Source: JAEYFP01 sp964579795
GTDB taxonomy: Bacteria > Bacillota > Clostridia > Lachnospirales > Lachnospiraceae
Length of the DNA stretch: 54,930 nt
Assembly: GCA_964579795.1 (NCBI GenBank)
Contig: CAZOHM010000015.1
Location: forward strand, 1-54,930
Reading direction: 5' to 3'
Shown here piece after piece: positions 1 to 7,170 of this stretch. Position 1 is the first letter of the stretch. Every line of letters begins with the position of its first letter. The notes below the pieces were generated by a model. It did no database searches. It was not told the DNA's origin and worked only from the letters and a program-made list of their open reading frames with translations. Both the position numbers and the translations under genes were made by a program.

Positions 1-379
1 TCGTATCAAACTGTCCCGTAATCAGTCTCGGTGCAAGACATCCAAAGGAAGCACCTACTTTATGACACCCTGTCGGGAACCACTTTCCAATCATACATAT
101 GATTTTTGCTTTTACACCAGTCAGTTCTGTTGGGAGCACAATATAATTGCTTCCATGATACAGTCCGCCGGACTCTTTCTGCTCATTCTTCCATGAAATA
201 CGGAACAGATTCAGTGGATTCACATCCCAAAGTCCAACCGTCTTCAGCTTCTCCTTAATTGCCTCCGGAATCTGACCAGGGTCTTTCATCTGTCCGATTG
301 TAGGAATGATAATGTTATGTTCCTTTGCCTTTTGAATATTTCTTTCAAGAGCCTCTTCATTTCTTGATAAATCAATCAT
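1..379 (-). CDS. PLP-dependent enzyme, N-terminal 126 residues (truncated by window edge)
   Basis: The gene starts at an ATG preceded by AGGAGG and runs off the left edge. The visible part contains the segment GCHKVGASFG, where Lys107 is a plausible Schiff-base lysine for pyridoxal phosphate in a fold-type II (tryptophan-synthase beta-like) enzyme. The product resembles the PLP-dependent 'subunit beta' proteins of Clostridia, which I recall from similar loci. It does not resemble E. coli YgeX (diaminopropionate ammonia-lyase) at its N-terminus. It is transcribed divergently from ygeY, which suggests a role in handling the amino-acid-like products of purine breakdown. That role is inference. 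The substrate is unknown and the C-terminal part is not visible. Confidence 0.75.
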   Translation of the reverse strand, partial: MIDLSRNEEALERNIQKAKEHNIIIPTIGQMKDPGQIPEAIKEKLKTVGLWDVNPLNLFRISWKNEQKESGGLYHGSNYIVLPTELTGVKAKIICMIGKWFPTGCHKVGASFGCLAPRLITGQFDT

Positions 380-453
380 ATTTATCCTCCTGTCTCTATT
401 GGTAGTGAAGTTTGTCTGACGACAGCAACACGCCTATACTGTAAATTACTTTC

Positions 454-482
454 AGTGTATCATTGTCATATCCAAAAATCAA
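454..482 (-). promoter_or_regulatory. Predicted sigma-A promoter of the PLP-enzyme gene
   Basis: On the minus strand a TTGATT box (477-482) is followed after 17 bases by TACACT (454-459). It lies about 75 bases before the start codon of the truncated PLP enzyme. This is a match by eye to the -35/-10 consensus only. Confidence 0.45.
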
Positions 483-512
483 TGAGGTCATCTAAATATT
501 TTTTTGTTTTTC

Positions 513-540
513 TTGCATTTTACTATCCTTATGCTATGAT
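513..540 (+). promoter_or_regulatory. Predicted promoter of ygeY-ygeW-arcC
   Basis: TTGCAT (513-518), a 16-base spacer and TATGAT (535-540) are preceded directly by TGC, giving an extended -10 element. It lies 36 bases before the ygeY start codon and back to back with the promoter of the PLP-enzyme gene. The 196-base intergenic stretch holds nothing else that I recognise. Confidence 0.55.
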
Positions 541-575
541 TGAAGTAAATAACAAATATGCAGGGAGGAATCATT

Positions 576-1769
576 ATGGATTTTGACAAAATAAAAGCAG
601 CAGCTCAGGGCTATGAAAAGGAAATGACAAAGTTTCTTAGAGATCTTGTAAAAATACCCGGTGAGAGCTGTCAGGAAAAAGGGCATATTGAGAGAATTGC
701 AAAGGAAATGAAGGCAGTAGGCTTTGACAGAGTAGAAATCGATCCTATGGGAAATGTACTTGGCTATATGGGAAATGGTTCTACATTAATTGCTTTTGAT
801 GCACACATTGATAATGTAGGAATTGGAAATCGTTCCAACTGGAAATTCGATCCGTATGAAGGTTATGAAACAGACACAGAAATAGGCGGACGCGGTACAT
901 CTGATCAGCTCGGTGGACTCGTTTCCTCAGTCTACGGTGCTAAAATCATGAAGGATCTCGGTCTTCTGAATGATAAATACACGGTTCTCGTTACCGGTAC
1001 TGTTCAGGAAGAGGATTGCGACGGACTTTGCTGGCAGTATATTATTAATGAAGATCATGTAAAGCCTGAATTTGTTGTTATTACAGAGCCGACAGACGGT
1101 AACATTTACCGCGGTCAGCGTGGTCGTATGGAGATTCGTGTGGAAGTACAGGGTGTTTCCTGTCACGGCTCCGCTCCGGAGCGCGGTGATAATGCAATTT
1201 ACAAAATGGGCGATATTCTTCAGGAGGTCCGTGCACTAAATGACAAGCTTCTGGATAACGATTTTCTTGGAAAAGGTACACTTGCTGTATCAGAAATCTT
1301 CTTTACCTCTCCTTCCAGATGTGCAGTCGCTGATATGTGTGCTATCTCTATCGACCGTCGTCTTACCGATGGAGAGACTTTCCAGAGTGCACTTGATGAA
1401 ATCAGCGCACTTCCTACTGTAAAAAAATATAATGCAGCAGTTACAATGTATCAATACGATCGTCCAAGCTATACTGATCTTGTATATCCGACAGAATGCT
1501 ATTTCCCGACTTGGGTCATCCCGCAGGAGCATCCGGCTACACAGGCAATGGTCAGTGCATATCAGGGCATGTTCGGTGAACCAAAAGTAGACAAGTGGAC
1601 ATTTTCAACGAACGGTGTTTCTATTATGGGACGCTACGGTATTCCATGTATCGGCTTTGGTCCCGGCAAAGAGGCACAGGCTCATGCACCAAACGAACAC
1701 ACCTGGAAAGCCGATCTCGTAAAATGCGCAGCTGTTTATGCCGCAATGCCGAGTATTTACACAAAGTAA
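576..1769 (+). CDS. ygeY: YgeY family selenium-metabolism hydrolase (M20 peptidase fold)
   Basis: This 397-residue zinc-dependent hydrolase of the M20 family closely resembles E. coli YgeY along its whole length. Likely metal ligands are in DAHID (His77, Asp79), GTSDQ (Asp110) and VQEED (Glu145/Glu146), and a further conserved stretch is GVSCHGSAPERGDN. An upstream in-frame ATG at 558 is less likely, because a GGGAGGA ribosome site sits just before the ATG at 576. YgeY is a marker of the anaerobic purine-degradation and selenium-dependent hydroxylase cluster. It probably cleaves an acyl-amino or ureido intermediate formed after ring opening, but its exact substrate cannot be read from the sequence. 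It is the first gene of a three-gene unit with ygeW and a carbamate kinase. Confidence 0.92.
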   Translation: MDFDKIKAAAQGYEKEMTKFLRDLVKIPGESCQEKGHIERIAKEMKAVGFDRVEIDPMGNVLGYMGNGSTLIAFDAHIDNVGIGNRSNWKFDPYEGYETDTEIGGRGTSDQLGGLVSSVYGAKIMKDLGLLNDKYTVLVTGTVQEEDCDGLCWQYIINEDHVKPEFVVITEPTDGNIYRGQRGRMEIRVEVQGVSCHGSAPERGDNAIYKMGDILQEVRALNDKLLDNDFLGKGTLAVSEIFFTSPSRCAVADMCAISIDRRLTDGETFQSALDEISALPTVKKYNAAVTMYQYDRPSYTDLVYPTECYFPTWVIPQEHPATQAMVSAYQGMFGEPKVDKWTFSTNGVSIMGRYGIPCIGFGPGKEAQAHAPNEHTWKADLVKCAAVYAAMPSIYTK

Positions 1770-1826
1770 AATTATTTATTCAAAGTAATGCTGTTTATAC
1801 AAACATATTCAAGAATGGAGAAACCT

Positions 1827-3053
1827 ATGGAAACCTTAAAGAAATATATTGACAGACTTAATCAACTGAATTTTAAAGAGATGTATAAGAATGATTTTTT
1901 CCTTACATGGGAAAAAACAGATGATGAAATTGAGGCCGTTTTTCTTGTTGCAGATGCACTCAGATATATGAGAAAAAATAATATTTCCACAAAAGTCTTT
2001 GAAAGTGGACTTGGTATTTCCTTATTCCGTGACAATTCCACACGTACGCGCTTTTCCTTTGCCTCTGCATGTAATCTTCTCGGTCTAGAGGTACAGGATT
2101 TGGACGAAGGAAAGTCACAGATTGCACATGGTGAAACAGTCCGTGAAACTGCAAATATGATTTCCTTTATGGCAGATGTCATCGGAATCCGTGATGATAT
2201 GTATATTGGAAAGGGAAACGCTTATATGCATCATGTTTCTGAGGCCGTGCGCGAAGGATTTGCTGATGGTGTCCTTGAGCAGACTCCGACGTTAGTCAAT
2301 CTACAATGCGACATTGACCATCCTACCCAGTGTATGGCTGATATGCTCCATATCATTCACGAATTTGGCGGTGTAGAAAATCTGAAGGGCAAAAAAATAG
2401 CAATGTCCTGGGCTTATTCACCATCCTATGGCAAACCGCTTTCTGTTCCACAGGGTGTCATCGGACTGATGAGCCGTTTCGGTATGGATGTTGTACTGGC
2501 TCATCCGGAAGGCTACGAGGTAATGCCGGAAACAATTGAGGTTGCAAAGAAAAATGCTACTAAGTCCGGTGGATCCTTTACGCAGACAAATAATATGGCA
2601 GAAGCATTCAAGGATGCTGATATTGTATATCCAAAGAGCTGGGCTCCTTTTGCTGCCATGGAGACACGTACCGAGCTGTATGGCAACGGCGACTTTGACG
2701 GAATTGACAAGCTCGAGAAAGAGCTTCTGGCTCAGAACGCAACGCATAAGGACTGGACCTGCAGCGAAGAACTGATGAAAACAACAAAAGATGGAAAAGC
2801 TCTTTACCTACATTGCCTGCCTGCAGACATTTCAGGTGTCAGCTGTGAATCAGGTGAAGTAGACGCCTCCGTATTTGACCGTTATCGTACACCGCTTTAC
2901 AAGCAGGCAAGCTTTAAACCATATATTATTGCCGCAATGATTTTCTTAAGCAAGTTTGAGGACCCGACGGCACTATTAAAGGCTCTTGAAATAGAAAGCA
3001 AGCCGCGTAAAAAAGCAAAAGGGGCTTCTAGCCTGATGAGAGACTTCAGATAG
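1827..3053 (+). CDS. ygeW: Knotted carbamoyltransferase YgeW
   Basis: This 408-residue protein belongs to the aspartate/ornithine carbamoyltransferase superfamily and matches E. coli YgeW over its full length. The carbamoyl-phosphate binding motif STRT is at residues 71-74. DHPTQ and HCLPADISGVSC follow, and the latter carries the family's HCLP signature. In purine catabolism the enzyme is thought to work in the phosphorolytic direction, releasing carbamoyl phosphate from a carbamoylated intermediate for the kinase encoded next. The start at 1827 is chosen for its TGGAG site 6 bases upstream. An in-frame ATG at 1815 and a longer frame from 1788 lack comparable sites. The gap to ygeY is 57 bases without a terminator. 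Confidence 0.93.
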   Translation: METLKKYIDRLNQLNFKEMYKNDFFLTWEKTDDEIEAVFLVADALRYMRKNNISTKVFESGLGISLFRDNSTRTRFSFASACNLLGLEVQDLDEGKSQIAHGETVRETANMISFMADVIGIRDDMYIGKGNAYMHHVSEAVREGFADGVLEQTPTLVNLQCDIDHPTQCMADMLHIIHEFGGVENLKGKKIAMSWAYSPSYGKPLSVPQGVIGLMSRFGMDVVLAHPEGYEVMPETIEVAKKNATKSGGSFTQTNNMAEAFKDADIVYPKSWAPFAAMETRTELYGNGDFDGIDKLEKELLAQNATHKDWTCSEELMKTTKDGKALYLHCLPADISGVSCESGEVDASVFDRYRTPLYKQASFKPYIIAAMIFLSKFEDPTALLKALEIESKPRKKAKGASSLMRDFR

Positions 3054-3108
3054 GCAAATCGTATACACTCCTTTGTGAGTAATATGAAAGATTGTAGGTG
3101 AATACAGC

Positions 3109-4050
3109 ATGAACAGAAAAAGACGAATTGTCATTGCACTTGGCGGTAACGCACTGGGCAATACCCTTCCTGAACAAATGGCAGCTGTCAAGCTGACCTC
3201 CCGTTCCATTGTGGACTTGATAGAGGACGGAAATGAAGTCATCATTTCACACGGAAACGGACCACAGGTAGGCATGATTAACAATGCTATGGCTGCTCTT
3301 TCCAGAGAAGATACAAACCAGCCAAACACACCTCTTTCCGTATGTGTTGCGATGAGTCAGGCATATATCGGATATGACCTGCAAAATGCCTTGCGCGAGG
3401 AACTCAAAAACCGAGGATTATCAATTCCAGTCACGACGATGATTACGCAGGTACGTGTTGATGAATCTGACCCAGCTTTTTTACATCCAAACAAACCGAT
3501 TGGGCATTTTATGACAAAGGAACAGGCTGATTATGCAGCTAAAGCTTATGGACATGTTATGGCAGAGGATGCAGGACGCGGCTATCGAAGAATGGTTCCT
3601 TCTCCAAAGCCTGTTGAAATCATTGAAATAGATGCCATTCGAACACTTGTTGATGCTGGTTCAGTTGTGATTGCATGTGGCGGCGGTGGTATTCCTGTTG
3701 CACTTCGAGGTAATCATTTAAAAGGAATGAGTGCTGTCATAGATAAGGATTTTGCAAGCTGCAGGCTGGCACAGGAGCTGGATGCAGACTTTTTGATAAT
3801 CTTAACAAACGTTGAGAAAGCTGCTATTCATTACGGAACGCCGGATGTCGAATGGTTATCCGGCATTTCGACAAAAGAAGCACGTGCGTATGCTGCTAAT
3901 GGTGAATTTGCCCCAGGCTCCATGCTCCCCAAGGTGGAAGCTGCAATTGCATTTGCTGAATCAAAGCAGGGACGTACCGCACTCATTACGTTGCTGGAAA
4001 AAGCCAAGGATGGAATCAACGGGAAAACCGGAACATGGATTACGAGGTAA
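3109..4050 (+). CDS. arcC: Carbamate kinase
   Basis: This 313-residue member of the amino-acid kinase family has the N-terminal ALGGNALG motif, SHGNGPQVGM, GGGGIPV and the C-terminal KVEAAIAF segment expected of carbamate kinases. It is closer to E. coli YqeA than to arginine-deiminase ArcC proteins as far as I can judge from memory. It transfers the phosphate of carbamoyl phosphate to ADP, giving ATP, CO2 and ammonia, so it is the energy-yielding last step after YgeW. It follows ygeW by 55 bases, has an AGGTGA ribosome site, and is followed by a strong terminator at 4073-4117. Confidence 0.94.
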   Translation: MNRKRRIVIALGGNALGNTLPEQMAAVKLTSRSIVDLIEDGNEVIISHGNGPQVGMINNAMAALSREDTNQPNTPLSVCVAMSQAYIGYDLQNALREELKNRGLSIPVTTMITQVRVDESDPAFLHPNKPIGHFMTKEQADYAAKAYGHVMAEDAGRGYRRMVPSPKPVEIIEIDAIRTLVDAGSVVIACGGGGIPVALRGNHLKGMSAVIDKDFASCRLAQELDADFLIILTNVEKAAIHYGTPDVEWLSGISTKEARAYAANGEFAPGSMLPKVEAAIAFAESKQGRTALITLLEKAKDGINGKTGTWITR

Positions 4051-4072
4051 TATTCAAATAATAAATCAAATA

Positions 4073-4117
4073 AAACAGCAGCATTTTGACTTTTCAAGAT
4101 CAATAATGCTGCTGTTT
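4073..4117. terminator. Bidirectional intrinsic terminator after arcC
   Basis: A perfect 13-base stem (4073-4085 with 4105-4117, AAACAGCAGCATT and its complement) with a 19-base loop sits between convergent genes. T-rich sequence follows on the plus strand, and A-rich sequence precedes it for reading from the minus strand. It ends ygeY-ygeW-arcC and probably also the DUF975 gene. Confidence 0.8.
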
Positions 4118-4153
4118 GTTATTGTTTCTATGGATGCATAATCTCGATAATAA

Positions 4154-4747
4154 TTATGCAGCTGCCTCAACAATCGGTGTATCTGAGCCAACAAGTTTAT
4201 GATAGTAATTTACATAGGTTGCTGTCATATAAGGTGCTAACCAGATATACAAAATCCCACAAGTACAGGAAGCAAGTAACTCCCAGCCTAAAAATGAAAG
4301 CATCAATACAAAATACTCCCACTTATGACCATCCATAATTCTCTTGCTCTCGTTCAATGCTTCACTTGCTGTCATTTCAGGATGCTCTGCAAGAATCAGA
4401 AATGACTGTGAATAGGAAATTGCTTTGATAATTCCCGGAATTAAAAACAGCAATGACCATAAAAATGTAAAAATCACAACCAAAAGATATAAACAGATTG
4501 CCTGACCCATTCTCTTAAATCCTTCAAACAATCGGTTCACATCTGCTTCACCACCAGCACACACATCCAGATAGACGTAGTAATATCCCAGCATCATTGG
4601 TGGAACAACTATGAGAGATCCTACAAAAAATACCATATTGGATGCTGCTCCGATTGCACCGAACAGAAGCATTATTAAAAACAGCATACCTATCTTCCCT
4701 TGTATTTGCGCTTTCGCCTGTCCTTTAATCTCTTCTCTTGAAATCAT
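4154..4747 (-). CDS. DUF975 family integral membrane protein
   Basis: This 197-residue protein has several hydrophobic helices and the typical DUF975 layout: a short basic N-terminus, then YYVYLDVCAGGEADVNRLFEGF, a LFLIPGIIKAISYSQ segment and the SEALNESKRIMDGHKWEYF motif shared across this Firmicutes family. Its function is unknown. Related proteins are thought to shape membrane or envelope processes. A strong AGGAGGG site lies before the start. A weak terminator at 4809-4834 separates it from the lipoprotein gene upstream, so it may have its own promoter or be expressed by read-through. Confidence 0.85.
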   Translation of the reverse strand: MISREEIKGQAKAQIQGKIGMLFLIMLLFGAIGAASNMVFFVGSLIVVPPMMLGYYYVYLDVCAGGEADVNRLFEGFKRMGQAICLYLLVVIFTFLWSLLFLIPGIIKAISYSQSFLILAEHPEMTASEALNESKRIMDGHKWEYFVLMLSFLGWELLASCTCGILYIWLAPYMTATYVNYYHKLVGSDTPIVEAAA

Positions 4748-4808
4748 TTTTTCCCTCCTAAAAAAGTTATTAAATGTTATGTTATGCCCTGTGTTATTTC
4801 AGAACATA

Positions 4809-4834
4809 AATAATCAGACTTTCGTCTGTTTATT
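4809..4834 (-). terminator. Intrinsic terminator at the end of the lipoprotein gene
   Basis: On the minus strand an AATAAACAGAC / GTCTGATTATT stem with one mismatch and a GAAA tetraloop overlaps the stop codon of the lipoprotein gene. T-rich TTATTTATGTT follows. It separates the sortase unit from the DUF975 gene. Confidence 0.6.
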
Positions 4835-5594
4835 CCTTTATGGAACGAAGATAATAGCTGTCATCAAGCAGCTCAAACTGCTCATATGGGATAACAAACT
4901 CGATAATACCTGAAGCGTGAGGACCAAGAACATATTCATTACAGATTACTGTAAATCCATCCTCTGAAAAATACCATGCTGAATCAGAAAAGACATCCTT
5001 GACAGATTCCTCATAATCGTCAAAGAACATTCCTTCATACTGCTTATCCTTTGACTGAGCAAGAATCGTATCTGCAATAAAGGCTTTCGCAGCCGCCTCA
5101 TCCGACACAACATCCTTCAGTGTCAGAAGATTTCCTGTTTGCGTAGAGAAATTAAATCCGAGTGCACCGGAATTTGGATGTGCACCACCGGTAAATTCAT
5201 AAATATCCTGTCGGAAGCTGACCACCTGGCTGTCCGCACGTTCCGTCGTAAATTCACTGCCAAGTCCATACCCATTAAATTCTCCCATATTTTCAATCCA
5301 CATTGCGCGATCATCCTTGGCAAGTGCTTCATCTTCATCTGCCTGTTTATCTGTAGATGCCACCAGTTCTTCAATAAACTGATTGATTTTCCTCTCTGCA
5401 TCCGTATTTCCTTTTACAGAAACAATCGGATAATTCCCAGTCAATGACAAGAGAACTGTGCCGTCATCGTCTTTTCGTTCCTCTGCATGCTCTGTCATCT
5501 CAACGGCAACTGCATAGTGACTGCTCTTCTGACATCCAATCAGCAGACTCCCTAAGACGACCAGTAACCCAATGGCTATAAAGCCTTTTCTCAT
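4830..5594 (-). CDS. Lipoprotein with DUF4163/DUF3298 (RsiV-like) domains
   Basis: This 254-residue secreted lipoprotein has a signal peptide ending in the lipobox LLIGC, with the lipidated Cys near residue 21. The body has the DUF4163 pattern (LSLTGNYPIVSV, followed by INQFIEELV) and a C-terminal DUF3298 region (LTLKDVVSDEAAAKAFI, FTVICNEYVLGPHASGIIEFVIPYEQF). These domains occur in the RsiV lysozyme-sensing anti-sigma factor and in many stand-alone envelope lipoproteins. There is no sigma-factor gene beside it, so an envelope-sensing role is only a possibility. The start at 5594 is chosen because AGGAGG lies just before it, whereas the longer in-frame start at 5615 has no site. It is the last gene of the unit starting with the surface protein. 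Confidence 0.85.
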   Translation of the reverse strand: MRKGFIAIGLLVVLGSLLIGCQKSSHYAVAVEMTEHAEERKDDDGTVLLSLTGNYPIVSVKGNTDAERKINQFIEELVASTDKQADEDEALAKDDRAMWIENMGEFNGYGLGSEFTTERADSQVVSFRQDIYEFTGGAHPNSGALGFNFSTQTGNLLTLKDVVSDEAAAKAFIADTILAQSKDKQYEGMFFDDYEESVKDVFSDSAWYFSEDGFTVICNEYVLGPHASGIIEFVIPYEQFELLDDSYYLRSIKE

Positions 5595-5627
5595 ATGTTT
5601 TCCTCCTAAACTCATTGACTGTTCAAA

Positions 5628-6215
5628 TTAATATATGTTTGTATACAATTGATTATAATTCTTTTCTTCTATCTTATCAAGAGGCACAAACGCAGGCTGT
5701 TCATCTCTATGCTCTCCAAGCATTTTTTCCATCCAAATCATGTCATACCATGTCCCAAATTTATATCCACATTTTGTAAAATGTCCTACTGTCCTGTATC
5801 CATGCTTCTCATGAAAGGCTATACTGTCCGGATTCGGATAGGCAATGCAGGCATTCAGGTTCAACACATTTTGTTTTTTCAGACAGTTCTCCAATGCCAC
5901 GTACAGGCTTGATCCAATTCCTCTGCCGTGCAGACCGCTGTCTATATAGATAGAAGTTTCCACTGACCAGTTATACGCTTCCCTCTCTTTAAAGGCAGAG
6001 GCATATGCATAGCCTGCGATTCTTCCATCCAGTTCTGCAACAAGATATGGATACTTCTTTAACGTTTCTTTTATCCGACCTTCAAATTCCTTTTTTGACG
6101 GTACACTGTATTCAAAAGAAACTGCTGTATTTCTTACATATGGTGCATATATTTCCAAAAGACGTTCTGCATCAGCTACTACTGCAAAACGTATGACAGG
6201 TTCATTTTCGCTCAT
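5628..6215 (-). CDS. GNAT family N-acetyltransferase (phosphinothricin-acetyltransferase type)
   Basis: This 195-residue acetyl-CoA-dependent transferase has the order of motifs seen in Pat/Bar-like GNAT proteins: IRFAVVADAERLLEIYAPYV near the start, TSIYIDSGLHGRGIGSSLY (the acetyl-CoA pyrophosphate-binding loop, RGIGSS) and FHEKHGYRTVGHFTKCGYKFG WYDMIWMEK near the end. The substrate is unknown; relatives acetylate amino-acid analogues and methionine derivatives. A tail of about 25 residues follows the usual end of the domain. It sits 24 bases after the sortase gene and 33 before the lipoprotein, apparently in the same transcript. Confidence 0.88.
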   Translation of the reverse strand: MSENEPVIRFAVVADAERLLEIYAPYVRNTAVSFEYSVPSKKEFEGRIKETLKKYPYLVAELDGRIAGYAYASAFKEREAYNWSVETSIYIDSGLHGRGIGSSLYVALENCLKKQNVLNLNACIAYPNPDSIAFHEKHGYRTVGHFTKCGYKFGTWYDMIWMEKMLGEHRDEQPAFVPLDKIEEKNYNQLYTNIY

Positions 6216-6239
6216 TTTCTTTTCCTTTTCCTTGTACCG

Positions 6240-7160
6240 TTATTGAACTCGTTTCGCTACTACGACAAGCCTTCCGTTTTCTACATGATACGTACAGACT
6301 GAAAGTGTCAAAAACTCGTCTCCAAACTGGGCATCCACACCAGTATCATATAAAGCAAGCTTTTTGATATTTGTATAAAAATTGTCAAACTCCTCTTCTG
6401 TATCCGCCTGGAAGAACTGATAATACTTAAACACATCTGTCTGTGTCTTCAAATAAACCTGTGATAAGAACACTGCGACAACTTCATATTCTCGTTCCTC
6501 ATACAAGCTGGAAAATCGAATCCGTGCGTGCTCCTTTTCATAGTTCTTGTCCCGGTACATATCGAGATTTCCAAACATACTTCCGTTTTTCATATTATGT
6601 CCATGAATAATCAGATTGGTTCCGGGCAGTGTTCCGTCTTCATAGTTTTTTTCTTTTGTCCCACTTCCTACGACAGAATCTGTGTCCATAATCAGACAGC
6701 CGTTACTGCTGTAATTCTTCTGAAAATCACGTTCCAGATAATAGTTTTCATCTGCCGGTGTCTGCATAACTGGATAATCAATGTTTGTATCCTCGGCATA
6801 CAGCCAGCCTATCAAATCCTCATTCTGTTCATACAGTTCAGCCATGTCAAAAAGCTTATCTGCCTGTGGAAGCGTCTGCTCATGTTCTTTTGAATCTGTA
6901 TTTACATCCTGCGTATTCTCTGGCTTCTTATCCTCCATCTCAGTTACCGGTTCTGCTTTCGTTTCGCGAAGCTCACCAATCTCTTCCTGAAATGTCCAGT
7001 TCAAATATCCCGCATAGTATGTTGTGATTGCAGATGCAAAAATGAAAATCACAAAACAAACGACAAAAACAGGTGGAGCATATTCCGAAAGCTCCACCCT
7101 ATGTTTCATTATGCTTTTTTTTCGATCATTTTTCGGCTGCGTCTGTTCATCAATAAACAT
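6240..7160 (-). CDS. srtB: Class B sortase
   Basis: This 306-residue membrane-anchored transpeptidase has a single N-terminal helix at about residues 31-50, then an acidic linker, then the sortase B domain from about residue 103 (LFDMAELYEQNEDLIGWLYAEDTNIDYPVMQ). The catalytic triad is visible: His188 in IIHGHNM, Cys289 in TLSVCTY and Arg304 in VAKR. The gene starts 10 bases after the end of the surface-protein gene, so it is very likely the dedicated enzyme that anchors that protein to peptidoglycan. Class B sortases elsewhere attach haem proteins or, in Clostridioides difficile, (S/P)PXTG proteins. No haem-binding NEAT domain is present here. Confidence 0.93.
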   Translation of the reverse strand: MFIDEQTQPKNDRKKSIMKHRVELSEYAPPVFVVCFVIFIFASAITTYYAGYLNWTFQEEIGELRETKAEPVTEMEDKKPENTQDVNTDSKEHEQTLPQADKLFDMAELYEQNEDLIGWLYAEDTNIDYPVMQTPADENYYLERDFQKNYSSNGCLIMDTDSVVGSGTKEKNYEDGTLPGTNLIIHGHNMKNGSMFGNLDMYRDKNYEKEHARIRFSSLYEEREYEVVAVFLSQVYLKTQTDVFKYYQFFQADTEEEFDNFYTNIKKLALYDTGVDAQFGDEFLTLSVCTYHVENGRLVVVAKRVQ

Positions 7161-7170
7161 CTTGTACTTC

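Noticed and set aside
4844..5594. RsiV-type anti-sigma factor
   Set aside because: The lipoprotein has the DUF3298-type domain but a lipobox signal peptide instead of a cytoplasmic anti-sigma part, and no sigma-factor gene is adjacent.
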